Assembly (NCBI GenBank): GCA_016196925.1
Contig: JACPWS010000056.1
Span: 1 to 36,434, forward strand
DNA: 36,434 nucleotides
Origin: Burkholderiales bacterium
Lineage (GTDB): Bacteria > Pseudomonadota > Gammaproteobacteria > Burkholderiales > Burkholderiaceae_D
Reading direction: 5' to 3'
Shown here: positions 26,676-35,947 of the stretch, in pieces
Layout: each line of letters opens with the position of its first letter
How positions within the stretch are numbered: position 1 is the first letter of the stretch
The notes under the pieces: generated by a model
What the model was told of the DNA's origin: nothing
Database searches by the model: none
The model's input: only the letters and a program-made list of their open reading frames with translations
Translations under genes and position numbers: made by a program

Positions 26676-28541
26676 ATGAAAAAAGCGCCGCAAACTAAGA
26701 CGCAGCCGGCCGGCAGCCATCCTCTGCACTACAGCATCGTCCCCAAAGATCTGGCCGGGCATCTGTTCCAGCTCACCCTGACGATAGCGCAGCCGGATGC
26801 GGCCGGGCAAGTCATCAGCCTGCCGGCCTGGATACCGGGCAGCTACATGCTGCGCGAATTCGCGCGCAACATCGTGCAGATAGGCGCTGCCTCGGCCGGC
26901 AAAAAAGTCGCGCTGAAAAAGCTCGACAAGCATTGCTGGCAAGCCGCGCCTTGCCAGGCGCCGCTGCAGATCAGCTATGAAGTGTATGCCTGGGATCTCT
27001 CGGTGCGCACCGCCCATCTCGATCAGCAGCACGGCTTCTTCAACGGCACCAGCGTCTTCCTGCAAGTGCACGGCCAGGAACAGGCGCCGCACGTGCTCGA
27101 CATCCAGCGCGCCGGCGATGCCGCCTGCAAGAGCTGGCGCGTCGCCACCTCTTTACCGGAACTGAAGGCGAAACGCTACGGCTTCGGCACCTATTGCGCG
27201 GCGAATTACGACGAGCTGATCGACCATCCGGTAGAGATGGGCGACTTCGCGCTGGCCAGCTTCGAGGCGCATGGCGTGCCGCACGATTTCGTCGTCACCG
27301 GCAAGGTGCCGAATCTCGACCTGGCGCGCATCACCGCCGATGTCAAGAAAATCTGCGAAACCCAGATTGCATTTTTCGAGCCGCGCAGCAAACGCGCACC
27401 GATGGCGCGCTATGTGTTCATGACCATGGTGGTGGGCGAAGGCTATGGCGGCCTCGAACACCGCGCTTCCACTGCATTGATCTGCAACCGCAACGATTTG
27501 CCGCTCAAGCATCAGCCAGAAATGAGCGAGGCTTATCGCGGCTTCCTCGGCCTGTGCAGCCACGAATATTTCCACACCTGGAACGTCAAGCGCATCAAGC
27601 CGGCCGCGTTCGCCAGCTACGACTTGCGCCAGGAAAACTACACCAGCCTGCTGTGGCTGTTCGAGGGCTTTACCAGCTATTACGACGATCTGATGCTGGT
27701 GCGCTCCGGCCTGATCGCCGAGACCGAGTATTTCAAGCTGATCGCCAAGACCATCAATACCGTCACGCGCGGCAGCGGCCGCCACAAGCAAAGCGTGGCG
27801 GAATCGAGTTTCGACGCCTGGACCAAATACTATCGCCAGGATGAAAATTCGCCGAACGCCATCGTCAGTTATTACACCAAGGGTTCGCTGGTCGCGCTCG
27901 GCCTCGACCTGACGCTGCGCGCAGCGACGGCGGGCAAGAAATCGCTGGACGATGTGATGCGCGCGCTGTGGCAAAAGTACGGCCGCGATTTCTATCAGAA
28001 CGCCCTGAGCGGCAAGCAGCAAGGTGTGGCTGAGGAAGAAATGGAGAGCTTCATCGAGCAAGTCAGCGGCGTCAACGTCAAACGCTTCCTCGACAAGCAC
28101 GTGCGCGGCACCGAGGATGTGCCGCTGGCCAGGCTGTACGCCGAGTTCGGCGTCAGCCTCGGCGACGAGCGCAACGCTAAGAAGTCCAGCCTCGGGTTGC
28201 GGGTCGTGCGCGAAGCGAACGACTGCAAGATCGCGAATGCTTTTGAAGGCCGCGCCGCCCATCTGGCCGGTCTCTCGGCTGGTGATATCGTCGTCGCGAT
28301 CAACGGCTTGCGCGTGACGGCCGCCGACGCCGCCGATAATCTGGGCGTCGCGCTGGGACGCTACCGCGTCGGCGAAAGCGTGGAAATCCATGCGTTCCGC
28401 CGCGATGAATTGCTGACAGTGCAGGCGAAATTGCAGGCGGACGATATGCCGGCCGCCAGCCTCAAAGCCGACGAAAAATTCAAGGCTACATTGGCAGCGT
28501 CGCGCCCCAGCTATCGCAAGGCGGCCAAGCGCGCGTCCTGA
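26676..28541 (+). CDS. M61 family glycyl aminopeptidase-like metalloprotease with PDZ domain
   Basis: A 621-residue protein. The N-terminal M61 beta domain (~15-190) contains AWIPGSYMLREFARN. The catalytic domain carries the zinc motif HEYFH (~296-300, in CSHEYFHTWNVKRIKP) and the downstream glutamate in LLWLFEGFTSYYDDL (~E330), as in gluzincins. A PDZ domain spans ~500-590 (GLRVVREANDCKIANAFEGRAAHLAGLSAGD). No signal peptide is evident, so it is probably cytosolic. Family length ~600 aa fits. Physiological substrate unknown. It is followed by a strong hairpin at 28558-28594. Confidence 0.92.
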   Translation: MKKAPQTKTQPAGSHPLHYSIVPKDLAGHLFQLTLTIAQPDAAGQVISLPAWIPGSYMLREFARNIVQIGAASAGKKVALKKLDKHCWQAAPCQAPLQISYEVYAWDLSVRTAHLDQQHGFFNGTSVFLQVHGQEQAPHVLDIQRAGDAACKSWRVATSLPELKAKRYGFGTYCAANYDELIDHPVEMGDFALASFEAHGVPHDFVVTGKVPNLDLARITADVKKICETQIAFFEPRSKRAPMARYVFMTMVVGEGYGGLEHRASTALICNRNDLPLKHQPEMSEAYRGFLGLCSHEYFHTWNVKRIKPAAFASYDLRQENYTSLLWLFEGFTSYYDDLMLVRSGLIAETEYFKLIAKTINTVTRGSGRHKQSVAESSFDAWTKYYRQDENSPNAIVSYYTKGSLVALGLDLTLRAATAGKKSLDDVMRALWQKYGRDFYQNALSGKQQGVAEEEMESFIEQVSGVNVKRFLDKHVRGTEDVPLARLYAEFGVSLGDERNAKKSSLGLRVVREANDCKIANAFEGRAAHLAGLSAGDIVVAINGLRVTAADAADNLGVALGRYRVGESVEIHAFRRDELLTVQAKLQADDMPAASLKADEKFKATLAASRPSYRKAAKRAS

Positions 28542-28557
28542 GCGTAAGCAGCGCAAG

Positions 28558-28594
28558 AAACGTCGTTGGCGTCTGCTTGCGTCAACGACGTTTT
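28558..28594 (+). terminator. Probable terminator after the M61 protease
   Basis: An 11-bp perfect stem, AAACGTCGTTG (28558-28568) with CAACGACGTTT (28583-28593), and a 14-base loop, beginning 17 bases after the stop. The T-run is only four bases long and runs into the repeat element at 28598. Confidence 0.72.
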
Positions 28595-28597
28595 GTA

Positions 28598-28787
28598 AAC
28601 TATTCAGCCTGCTGGAAAGCTCCCCTCTCCCGCATGCGGGAGAGGGGCAGGGGGTGAGGGAACGTAGCAAATATTGACATTCAAATTCATGTGGATGAAA
28701 AATATCCCTTTTTTTGATGAATTTCGGCACTCCACCAACCCTCACCCCATCCCTCTCCCGCGAGCGGGGAGAGGGGGCTGAATAGTT
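28598..28787. mobile_element. 190-bp palindromic repeat element (REPIN/MITE-like) with 12-bp terminal inverted repeats
   Basis: The ends are perfect inverted repeats: AACTATTCAGCC (28598-28609) and GGCTGAATAGTT (28776-28787). Inside each end is a GC-rich palindrome. The left one, 28622-28647, is a perfect 26-bp palindrome built on CCCCTCTCCCGC; the right one, 28751-28776, is a near-perfect stem CCCTCTCCCGC / GCGGGGAGAGGG. Each is followed inwards by a GGGGTGAGGG-type motif in inverted orientation. The ~75-bp centre is AT-rich and non-coding. ACGTTTT occurs at 28588-28594 and again immediately outside the right end at 28788-28794, a possible imperfect target duplication. It encodes nothing, so any mobility would need a transposase elsewhere. 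Confidence 0.7.
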
Positions 28788-28796
28788 ACGTTTTTT

Positions 28797-29600
28797 TTAC
28801 ATCTCGAACAGTCGCGCCAGCTCTGCACCGGGATCGGCGGCGCGCATGAACGCTTCGCCGACCAGGAAGCCATGCACGTTGGCGGCGCGCATGCGCTGCA
28901 CGTCGGCGCCGTTCAGGATGCCGGACTCGGTAATCACCAGTTTATCCGCTGTAATTTGTGGCAACAGATTCAGGGTGGTATCGAGCGAGACTTCAAACGT
29001 GCGCAGGTTGCGGTTATTGATGCCCAGCATGGCCGTCTTCAGCTTCAGCGCCGCTTCCAGTTCTACGCCGTCGTGCACTTCCACCAGCACGCCCATGCCC
29101 AGTTCATGCGCGCAGGCTTCCAGCTCCCGCATTAAGCCGTGATCGAGCGCCGCCACGATCAGCAAGATGCAATCGGCGCCCCAGGCGCGCGCCTGATACA
29201 CCTGATACGGGTCGATCAGGAAATCCTTGCGCAAGGCGGGAATGCTGCAGGCGGCGCGCGCCTGTCGCAGATATTCGGGCGCGCCCTGAAAGAAGTTCAC
29301 ATCGGTCAGCACCGACAGGCAGGCGGCGCCGTGCGCGGCATAGCTGTGTGCGATCGCGGCCGGTTGGAAATCGGCGCGCAGCACGCCCTTGGAGGGCGAG
29401 GCTTTCTTGATTTCGGCGATCACCGCAGCCTGCCCGGCGCCGATTTTATCGCGCAGGCCGGTTTCGAAACCGCGCAGGCCGGCGCGCGCCTCGGCATCGC
29501 TTTCGACCTCGTTACGCAGGCTGACATAGGATTGATATTTTTTGGCGGCGGTGACTTCGTCGGCTTTGACCGCCAGGATTTTATTCAGGATATCTGACAT
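28797..29600 (-). CDS. trpC: Indole-3-glycerol phosphate synthase
   Basis: A 267-residue TIM-barrel enzyme of tryptophan synthesis. The start is [20 protein letters not shown]. Active-site segments are [83 protein letters not shown] and ITESGI. Not fused to TrpF. It is last in the trpE-trpG-trpD-trpC run, three bases after trpD; its stop codon overlaps a T-run beside the repeat element. Confidence 0.97.
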   Translation of the reverse strand: MSDILNKILAVKADEVTAAKKYQSYVSLRNEVESDAEARAGLRGFETGLRDKIGAGQAAVIAEIKKASPSKGVLRADFQPAAIAHSYAAHGAACLSVLTDVNFFQGAPEYLRQARAACSIPALRKDFLIDPYQVYQARAWGADCILLIVAALDHGLMRELEACAHELGMGVLVEVHDGVELEAALKLKTAMLGINNRNLRTFEVSLDTTLNLLPQITADKLVITESGILNGADVQRMRAANVHGFLVGEAFMRAADPGAELARLFEM

Positions 29601-29603
29601 AGC

Positions 29604-30635
29604 TTATTGCCCGAGTTGCTGGGTGACCTGGATGAACTGTTCCAGCTTGGCGCGCGCCGCACCGGAAGCGATCGCGTGCTGGGCTTTTTGCACGCCCTCG
29701 GCGATCGAGCCGGCGACGCCGGCGCCGTACAGGGCGGCCCCGGCATTCAGGGCGACGATGTCGTTGGCCGCACCGGCGACGTTGTTCATCACTTCCATGA
29801 TCTTGGCTTTGGATTCGTCGGCGCCAGCGACTTTTAACTGGCGATTCGACACCATCTGCAGACCGAAATCTTCCGGGTGGATATCGTATTCGCGGATTTC
29901 GCCGTCGACCAGTTCGCCGACCATGGTCGGCGCACCGAGCGAGAGTTCATCCATGTTGTCGCGCCCCCACACCACCAGCGCATGTTGCGCGCCCAGCCTT
30001 TGCAGCACGCGCACCTGGATGCCGACCAGATCGGGATGGAACACGCCCATCAGGATATTCGGCGCGCCGGCCGGATTGGTCAGCGGTCCGAGGATGTTGA
30101 AGATGGTGCGCACGCCGAGTTCGCGCCGCACCGGGGCCGCGTGCTTCATGGCGGCGTGGTGGTTAGGCGCGAACATGAAACCGATGCCGGTCTGCGCGAC
30201 CGACTGCGCGATCTGTTCCGGATTCAGGTTGATGTTGACGCCGAGCGACTCCAGCACGTCGGCGCTGCCGGACGAGGATGACACGCTGCGCCCGCCATGC
30301 TTGGCCACGCGCGCACCGGCGGCGGCCGTGACGAACATGGATGCCGTGGAAATGTTGAAGGTATGGGCGCCATCGCCGCCGGTGCCGACGATATCGATCA
30401 TGTGGGCGGTATTCACCAGCGGCACCTTGGTCGAGAATTCGCGCATCACCTGGGCGGCGGCGGTGATCTCGCCTATGCTTTCTTTCTTGACGCGCAAGCC
30501 CATGGTCAGCGCGGCGATCATCACCGGCGACAGTTCGCCGCCCATCAGTTTGCGGAACAGATACAGCATTTCATCGTGAAAAATTTCACGGTGTTCTATC
30601 AGGCGGGTCAGCGCTTCTTGTTGCGAGATGGTCAT
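29604..30635 (-). CDS. trpD: Anthranilate phosphoribosyltransferase
   Basis: A 343-residue enzyme that attaches the phosphoribosyl group of PRPP to anthranilate. It has the PRPP-binding [41 protein letters not shown], and [21 protein letters not shown], with H/N residues at NHHAAMKHA. It overlaps trpG by 4 bases (ATGA). Confidence 0.97.
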   Translation of the reverse strand: MTISQQEALTRLIEHREIFHDEMLYLFRKLMGGELSPVMIAALTMGLRVKKESIGEITAAAQVMREFSTKVPLVNTAHMIDIVGTGGDGAHTFNISTASMFVTAAAGARVAKHGGRSVSSSSGSADVLESLGVNINLNPEQIAQSVAQTGIGFMFAPNHHAAMKHAAPVRRELGVRTIFNILGPLTNPAGAPNILMGVFHPDLVGIQVRVLQRLGAQHALVVWGRDNMDELSLGAPTMVGELVDGEIREYDIHPEDFGLQMVSNRQLKVAGADESKAKIMEVMNNVAGAANDIVALNAGAALYGAGVAGSIAEGVQKAQHAIASGAARAKLEQFIQVTQQLGQ

Positions 30636-31204
30636 GATGGGCTTCCAGTCAAAAAGTTACGCAGCAAGGCATGGCCGTGCTCGGACAAGATCGATTCGGG
30701 ATGGAATTGCACGCCCTGCAAGTCGAATTCCTTATGGCGCACCGCCATGATTTCACCGTCGTCGGTCCAGGCCGTCACTTCCAGGCAAGCCGGCAGGCTG
30801 GCGCGCTCTATCGCCAGCGAGTGATAACGGATCACGGTGTAGGGGCTGGGAATATCCTTGAAGACGCCGACGCCGGTGTGGGCGATCATCGAAGTCTTGC
30901 CATGCATGACTTGCCTGGCGCGCACGATCTTGCCGCCGAAGGCCGCGCCTATGCTCTGATGGCCGAGGCAGACGCCGAGGATGGGAATCTGGCCGGCGAA
31001 GCGCTCGATCACGCCTATCGAGATGCCGGCTTCATGCGGCGTGCAGGGGCCGGGCGAAATGCAGATATGGTCAGGCTGCAGCGCGGCGATTTCGTCGAGC
31101 GTGATTTCATCGTTGCGGAAAGTCCGCACCTCTGCACCGAGCTCGGCAAAATACTGCACCAGGTTGTAGGTGAAGGAATCGTAGTTGTCTATCATCAGCA
31201 GCAT
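30632..31204 (-). CDS. trpG: Anthranilate synthase glutamine amidotransferase component
   Basis: A 190-residue class I glutaminase supplying ammonia to TrpE. It has the start [19 protein letters not shown], nucleophile C79 in [10 protein letters not shown], and the catalytic HPES near the C-terminus ([14 protein letters not shown]). The ATG immediately follows the trpE stop (zero gap). This type of amidotransferase can also serve folate synthesis (PabA); its place in the trp operon favours TrpG. Confidence 0.96.
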   Translation of the reverse strand: MLLMIDNYDSFTYNLVQYFAELGAEVRTFRNDEITLDEIAALQPDHICISPGPCTPHEAGISIGVIERFAGQIPILGVCLGHQSIGAAFGGKIVRARQVMHGKTSMIAHTGVGVFKDIPSPYTVIRYHSLAIERASLPACLEVTAWTDDGEIMAVRHKEFDLQGVQFHPESILSEHGHALLRNFLTGSPS

Positions 31205-32707
31205 TTAAATCTCTCCGTCCAGGCCGTCTTGCACTTGTTCCGCCGCGCGCAACACCGCGCGCGCCTTGTTTTCGGTTTCCTGCCATTCCATTTCCGGCAC
31301 CGAATCGGCCACCACGCCGGCCGCCGCCTGCACGTACAGCATGCCGTCTTTCAGCACGCCGGTGCGGATCGCGATCGCCAGATCCATCTCGCCGCCGAAC
31401 GACAGATAGCCGCAGGCGCCGCCGTAGATGCCGCGCTTGACCGGTTCCAGCTCGTCGATCAATTCCATCGCCCGCACTTTCGGCGCGCCGGAGAGGTTGC
31501 CGGCCGGGAAGGTCGCCTTCAGCACATCGAGGTTGGACAGTTGCGGCAGCAGCGTGCCTTCGACATTCGAGACGATGTGCTGCACATGCGAGTATTTTTC
31601 TATCACCATCTGGTCGGTGACTTTGACGCTGCCGGTCTTGACGATGCGGCCGATGTCGTTGCGCGCCAGGTCGATCAGCATCACGTGCTCGGCGATTTCC
31701 TTGGGATCGGCCAGCAATTCCCTGGCCAGCTCGGCATCGCGTTCCGGCGTGGCGCCGCGCGGGCGGATGCCGGCCAGCGGACGTATCGTGACTTTCTTAC
31801 TGCCGCTTTCGCCAGCCAGCGTTTCATTGCGCACCAGAATTTCCGGCGAGGCGCCGACGATCTGCATATCGCCGAAATTGTAGAAATACATATACGGCGA
31901 GGGGTTCAGCGAACGCAGGGCGCGGTACAGCGACAGCGGCGCATCGACATACGGTTTCTTGATGCGCTGGCCGACCTGCACCTGCATCAGGTCGCCGGCC
32001 ATGATGTATTCCTTGGCCTTGTTCACCGCCTTCAGATAGTCTTCCTTGGCGAATTCGCGGATGCAATCGGTGCGCACCGAGGCCGAAGTGACCGGCGCAT
32101 CGACGCTGCGGCGCAGCATGGCGCGCAAATCCTTCAGGCGCTGGCGCGCTTTCGACCAGGCTTCCGGCTGGCTGGTATCGGCATACACGATCAGGTAGAG
32201 TTTGCCGGAAACGTTGTCGATCACCGCCAGTTCTTCGGTCAGCAGCAATTGGATATCGGGCAAGCCGAGATCGTCTTTCGGCGCCGTATGCGCCAGGCGC
32301 TTTTCTATATGGCGCACCGTGTCGTAGCCGAAGTAGCCGGCCAGGCCGCCGCAGAAGCGTGGCAAGCCGGGGCGCAGCGCGACCTTGAAACGCGCCTGGA
32401 ATTGCGCGATGAAGTCGAGCGGGTTGCCGCTATAGGTTTCGCTGAGCTGGCCGTTCGTCACTACTTCCACCCGCTCGCCGTAGCTGCGCAGCAAGGTGCT
32501 GGCGGGCAAACCTATGAAGGAATAGCGGCCGAAGCGCTCGCCGCCCATCACCGATTCCAGCAGGAAGGTGTTTTTGCCGGCGTTCTGGGTTTGCGCCAGT
32601 TTCAGGTAGAGCGTGAGCGGGGTTTCCAGATCGGCGAAGGCTTCCGCGATCATGGGGATACGGTTGTAGCCTTGCGCGGCCAGCGATTTGAATTCGAGTT
32701 CGGTCAT
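31205..32707 (-). CDS. trpE: Anthranilate synthase component I
   Basis: A 500-residue chorismate-binding enzyme forming anthranilate with TrpG. The tryptophan-feedback motif LLES is present ([19 protein letters not shown], ~residues 49-67). The chorismate-binding C-terminal domain has [67 protein letters not shown] and a terminal E-rich segment. First of the trp cluster. The 235-bp upstream gap holds no Trp-rich leader peptide. Confidence 0.97.
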   Translation of the reverse strand: MTELEFKSLAAQGYNRIPMIAEAFADLETPLTLYLKLAQTQNAGKNTFLLESVMGGERFGRYSFIGLPASTLLRSYGERVEVVTNGQLSETYSGNPLDFIAQFQARFKVALRPGLPRFCGGLAGYFGYDTVRHIEKRLAHTAPKDDLGLPDIQLLLTEELAVIDNVSGKLYLIVYADTSQPEAWSKARQRLKDLRAMLRRSVDAPVTSASVRTDCIREFAKEDYLKAVNKAKEYIMAGDLMQVQVGQRIKKPYVDAPLSLYRALRSLNPSPYMYFYNFGDMQIVGASPEILVRNETLAGESGSKKVTIRPLAGIRPRGATPERDAELARELLADPKEIAEHVMLIDLARNDIGRIVKTGSVKVTDQMVIEKYSHVQHIVSNVEGTLLPQLSNLDVLKATFPAGNLSGAPKVRAMELIDELEPVKRGIYGGACGYLSFGGEMDLAIAIRTGVLKDGMLYVQAAAGVVADSVPEMEWQETENKARAVLRAAEQVQDGLDGEI

Positions 32708-32942
32708 GGTTTTCTTTCAGCCGCCGGCAAGTGCTCGCAATACGGAGTGAGGGCGGGTAAGACTAGTGATAAAACAAGCGAAACGATGTGCCGGGGGTGT
32801 GCACAGCCTTTCGCGGCATTCAGTTTATAAACAGAATTGCCAGCGTCGCCATAGCCAGGCCTCGAAAGCGCCTGGGGTGATTGCGGGACGTTTGTTATCG
32901 AAAAACATTCGTGGGTGGAACGTTATGAAAATTGTTGTGGAA
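32708..32942. other. Spacer between gph and trpE
   Basis: Non-coding 235 bp on the minus strand. It contains a small hairpin, CCAGGC / GCCTGG (32855-32860 with 32870-32875), without a T-run, and a TATAAA (minus strand, ~32825) without a good -35. I searched for a leader ORF with tandem Trp codons and found none, so trp attenuation of the E. coli type is not supported. Confidence 0.5.
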
Positions 32943-33614
32943 TCAGGCGGAAAGCAGTCGTGCCGCTTCCATCAGGGTTTCGACTATACCATCACTGTCG
33001 ACATTTTGTATAGCGAGCCCGTGGTTGTAACCGTAGGGCACGTTCAGCACCGGGCAGCCGGCCGCGCGCGCGGCGAGGGCGTCGTTGCTGGAATCGCCGA
33101 TGGCGACGACTTGCCGCGGCGCCAAGCCGAATTCCGTGCAAACTTGCAACAGCGGCATGGGATCGGGCTTTTTCCTCGGAAATGAGTCGCCGCCATACAC
33201 CAGTTCGAAATAGCTAGCCAGGCCTTTCTTTTGCATTAAAGGCAGCGCGAACGCGAGCGGCTTGTTGGTGACGCAAGCCAGGCGCAAGCCGCGCTCGCGC
33301 AGCGCTTGCAAGCCTTCCAATACTTGCGGGTAAAGCGCGCTGTAATCGCCGTTGATTTGCAGATAATGTTTTTGGTAGGCTGCCATCGCCGCTTCAAAAT
33401 GCAAGGCGACCCCGGCTGCGTCGAAATCCACCGCCAGCACTTGCAGTATCAGGTTTTCGCTACCCTTGCCGACCATGGTCTTGATGCGCGCTATATCCAG
33501 CGCCGGCAAATCGAATTCGCTGCGCATACGGTTGAGCGCCACCAGGAAATCGGGTGCGGTGTCGAGCATGGTGCCATCGAGGTCGATGATGGCGGCTTTA
33601 ATCTGAGTGAACAT
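32943..33614 (-). CDS. gph: Phosphoglycolate phosphatase (HAD family)
   Basis: A 223-residue HAD hydrolase that detoxifies 2-phosphoglycolate. Motif I is IIDLDGTMLDTAPD with the nucleophile aspartate; motif II is CVTNKP; motif III has KKPDPMPLL; motif IV is AIGDSSNDALAARAAG. A helical cap lies at ~20-85. Position between rpe and trpE is the conserved proteobacterial rpe-gph-trpE order. The family also contains other small phosphatases, but context supports Gph. Confidence 0.92.
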   Translation of the reverse strand: MFTQIKAAIIDLDGTMLDTAPDFLVALNRMRSEFDLPALDIARIKTMVGKGSENLILQVLAVDFDAAGVALHFEAAMAAYQKHYLQINGDYSALYPQVLEGLQALRERGLRLACVTNKPLAFALPLMQKKGLASYFELVYGGDSFPRKKPDPMPLLQVCTEFGLAPRQVVAIGDSSNDALAARAAGCPVLNVPYGYNHGLAIQNVDSDGIVETLMEAARLLSA

Positions 33615-33631
33615 AGAGTGCAGGCTGGAGA

Positions 33632-33688
33632 CGCAGCATCCATGCGCCTCTTCAGGCTATGCGTCTGGAAAGGCGCATGGATGCTGCG
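33632..33688 (-). other. Long perfect hairpin between rpe and gph
   Basis: An 18-bp perfect stem: CGCAGCATCCATGCGCCT (33632-33649) with its exact complement at 33671-33688, and a 21-base loop. A competing pairing, AGACGCA (33629-33635) with TGCGTCT (33660-33666), would exclude the long stem. There is no T-run on the minus strand, so it is not a standard terminator. It lies within the co-directional rpe-gph mRNA and could protect or process it, or belong to a dispersed palindrome family. Confidence 0.8.
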
Positions 33689-33706
33689 GCTTGGGGTAGG
33701 TGGGTA

Positions 33707-34372
33707 TCAGACTTTGGCTAATTCGCCGCGCATCGCGGTGATCACAGAGGCGTAATCGGGTTTGCCGAAGATGGCGGAGCCGGCCACGAAGGTGTCGGCG
33801 CCGGCCGCCGCGACTTCGGCGATATTCTCGATCTTGATGCCGCCGTCGACTTGCAGCAGGATGTCGCGGCCGGACTCGCCTATCATTTTCCTGACGGCGG
33901 CGATTTTTTTCAGCGTGTGCGGGATAAACGACTGGCCGCCGAAACCGGGGTTGACCGACATCAGCAGTATCAGGTCCAGCTTATCCATCAGATGGTCGAG
34001 CACATGCAAGGGCGTGGCGGGGTTGAAGGCCAGACCGGCTTTGCAGCCGTGATCGCGTATCAGTTGCAGGCTGCGGTCGATGTGTTCTGAACATTCCGGG
34101 TGGAAGCTGATGATGTTGGCGCCGGCCTTGGCGAAGTCGGGGATGAGGCGGTCGACCGGCTTCACCATCAGATGCACGTCGATAGGCACTTGCACATGCG
34201 GCCGTATCGCCTCGCACACCAGCGGGCCTATGGTCAGGTTGGGGACGTAATGGTTGTCCATCACGTCAAAATGTATCATGTCGGCGCCGGCGGCGACGAC
34301 ATTGCGCACTTCTTCGCCGAGTCGGGCAAAATCGGCCGAGAGTATGCTGGGAGCGATGCGGTAAGTAGGCAT
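33707..34372 (-). CDS. rpe: Ribulose-phosphate 3-epimerase
   Basis: A 221-residue TIM-barrel enzyme of the pentose phosphate pathway. It shows [60 protein letters not shown] and LLQVDGGI, covering the metal ligands (H, D, H, D). It is divergent from apaG across 112 bp; TAAAAT on the minus strand at 34402-34407 is a possible -10. First gene of the rpe-gph-trp series. Confidence 0.96.
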   Translation of the reverse strand: MPTYRIAPSILSADFARLGEEVRNVVAAGADMIHFDVMDNHYVPNLTIGPLVCEAIRPHVQVPIDVHLMVKPVDRLIPDFAKAGANIISFHPECSEHIDRSLQLIRDHGCKAGLAFNPATPLHVLDHLMDKLDLILLMSVNPGFGGQSFIPHTLKKIAAVRKMIGESGRDILLQVDGGIKIENIAEVAAAGADTFVAGSAIFGKPDYASVITAMRGELAKV

Positions 34373-34484
34373 GATGAGGGGAAAGCGATAAAAGATGCGC
34401 TATTTTACCTCGCGGCCAACTGCGCGGCACGACCGCCTCTGGCACAATGGGCGCTTATTGGTCGAGTTTCGAAGAGAGGTAATG

Positions 34485-34859
34485 ATGGCGGCGTATGAAA
34501 TGAAGGTAGCGGTGGCAACCCGGTATTTGCCGGAACAGTCGGACCCGGATCACGGCAGCTTTGTTTTTGCCTATACCATCACCATCAAAAACACCGGCAG
34601 CATAGCGGCGCAGGTGATCGCGCGTCACTGGATCATCAGCGACGCCAATAATCATGTGGAAGAAGTCAAAGGCCTGGGCGTGGTCGGTCATCAGCCATTT
34701 TTACAGCCCGAGCAAAGTTTTGAGTACACCAGCGGCAGCCCGTTAAAGACGCCGCAGGGCAGTATGAAGGGCAGTTATTTCTGCGTGGCGGAAGACGGCC
34801 ACCGCTTCGAGGTGGAGATACCCGAATTCGTCTTGTCTTTGCCGCGCACCCTGCACTGA
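34485..34859 (+). CDS. apaG: ApaG (Co2+/Mg2+ efflux-associated) protein
   Basis: A 124-residue fibronectin-III-like protein of the ApaG family. Conserved segments are VATRYLPEQSDPDHGSFVFAYTITIKNTG, ARHWIISDANNHVEEVKGLGVVGHQPFLQPEQSFEYTSG and GSMKGSYFCVAEDGHRFEVEIPEFVL. Two ATGs are adjacent (34482 and 34485); GAGG at 34476-34479 is better spaced for the second. A TGGCACAAT just upstream (34440-34448) resembles an extended -10. Biochemical role in bacteria is not settled. Confidence 0.94.
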   Translation: MAAYEMKVAVATRYLPEQSDPDHGSFVFAYTITIKNTGSIAAQVIARHWIISDANNHVEEVKGLGVVGHQPFLQPEQSFEYTSGSPLKTPQGSMKGSYFCVAEDGHRFEVEIPEFVLSLPRTLH

Positions 34860-34903
34860 TTTATTCCGTCTCACGCTCTTTGCGTGCGGTCTTGCCGGCG
34901 ATT

Positions 34904-34990
34904 TTATTTGCGGCCGGAAAACATCGTCCACCAGACGATGAAAATTAACAAAAAGAGAGCGATGCCCGCTTCCAATACCAACAGCCACAT
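34904..34990 (-). CDS. 28-residue single-pass membrane protein, uncharacterised
   Basis: Minus-strand small ORF: MWLLVLEAGIALFLLIFIVWW then TMFSGRK. One hydrophobic helix (~2-21) ends in WW and a short basic tail, so an N-out/C-in inner-membrane orientation is likely. The start is supported by a good ribosome-binding site, AAGGGAA, about 6 bases upstream. It lies in the 248-bp gap between apaG and the crotonase gene, convergent with apaG and divergent from the crotonase. No function can be given; the well-formed RBS and helix argue that it is expressed. Confidence 0.68.
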   Translation of the reverse strand: MWLLVLEAGIALFLLIFIVWWTMFSGRK

Positions 34991-35107
34991 TTGATTTCCC
35001 TTAAATTTTCACCGATCCGCATTTTACCCTTTAGTGTTTGATGGCGGATTCCCTGCAGCAAGCCGTTACAATACCGGATCATTAATTCTCACTATTCAGG
35101 AGCTCAC

Positions 35108-35884
35108 ATGGAATTTGAATGCATTTTGACCGAAGCCAGAGATAAAGTCGGCCTCATCACCTTGAATCGCCCTAAGGCGCTGAATGCCCTGAATGACCAG
35201 CTGATGAATGAACTCGGCGTGGCGTTGAAAAATTTCGATAAGGATGCGGACATACAATGCATCATCATCACCGGTAGCGAGAAAGCCTTTGCCGCCGGCG
35301 CCGATATCGCGGCGATGGCCGGCTATACTTTCATGGATACCTATAAAGAAGACTACATCACGCGCAACTGGGAAACCATACGCCAGATACGCAAGCCGGT
35401 CATCGCCGCCGTTGCCGGTTATGCGCTGGGCGGCGGATGTGAGCTGGCCATGATGTGCGACTTCATCATCGCAGCGGAAAATGCGAAATTCGGCCAGCCG
35501 GAAATCAAACTCGGCACCTTGCCCGGCGCCGGCGGCACCCAACGCCTGCCGCGCGCCATCTCGAAAGCCAAGGCGATGGATATGTGCCTGACCGCGCGCA
35601 TGATGGATGCGGTGGAAGCGGAGCGCGCCGGCCTGGTCTCGCGCATCGTGCCGCTGGATAAATTAATGGAAGAAGCGTTTGCCGCGGCGAATACGATCGC
35701 AGCGATGTCCCTGCCCATCATCATGATGATCAAGGAATCCGTGAACCGCGCTTACGAGACGACGCTGTCGGAAGGCGTGCATTTCGAGCGCCGCCTGTTC
35801 CAGGGCAGCTTCGGCACCGAAGACCAGAAAGAAGGCATGCAAGCCTTCCTCGAAAAACGCGCGCCGGAATTCAAGAATAGATAA
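35108..35884 (+). CDS. Enoyl-CoA hydratase (crotonase family)
   Basis: A 258-residue hydratase of fatty-acid or amino-acid beta-oxidation. It has [14 protein letters not shown], the oxyanion-hole [25 protein letters not shown] (first catalytic Glu) and [22 protein letters not shown] (second Glu region). Both glutamates characteristic of true 2-enoyl-CoA hydratases are present, unlike in the crotonase at 15339-16430. AGGAG lies seven bases upstream; TACAAT at 35067-35072 is a possible -10. Monocistronic; it ends just before the rRNA promoters. Confidence 0.94.
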   Translation: MEFECILTEARDKVGLITLNRPKALNALNDQLMNELGVALKNFDKDADIQCIIITGSEKAFAAGADIAAMAGYTFMDTYKEDYITRNWETIRQIRKPVIAAVAGYALGGGCELAMMCDFIIAAENAKFGQPEIKLGTLPGAGGTQRLPRAISKAKAMDMCLTARMMDAVEAERAGLVSRIVPLDKLMEEAFAAANTIAAMSLPIIMMIKESVNRAYETTLSEGVHFERRLFQGSFGTEDQKEGMQAFLEKRAPEFKNR

Positions 35885-35911
35885 TGCGTGCAAATAAATC
35901 CCGCTACGCAC

Positions 35912-35941
35912 TTGCGTAGTCTGGGATATCTTTGCTATAGT
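35912..35941 (+). promoter_or_regulatory. Upstream rRNA operon promoter candidate (P1)
   Basis: TTGCGT (35912-35917), 18-base spacer, TATAGT (35936-35941) with TG one base upstream (extended -10). The GC-rich sequence directly after it suits a stringently controlled rRNA promoter. The -35 hexamer overlaps a small hairpin (CTACGC/GCGTAG, 35904-35919). Confidence 0.6.
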
Positions 35942-35947
35942 TCGCCT

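Noticed and set aside
27153..28745. 530-codon minus-strand open frame antisense to the M61 protease
   Set aside because: The sense strand encodes a complete zinc protease with PDZ domain; the antisense product has no coherent fold or start context.
28622..28776. CRISPR-like repeats suggested by the two GC-rich palindromes
   Set aside because: Only two copies, in inverted not direct orientation, with no spacer periodicity or cas genes; the structure fits a REPIN/MITE-like element.
30671..32830. 719-codon plus-strand open frame antisense to trpG and trpE
   Set aside because: His/Arg/Gln-rich composition with no recognisable domain; it is the complement of two intact, motif-complete trp genes in GC-rich DNA.
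34872..34886. CACGC-TCTTT-GCGTG hairpin as an apaG terminator
   Set aside because: Only five base pairs and no T-run after it; could be chance.
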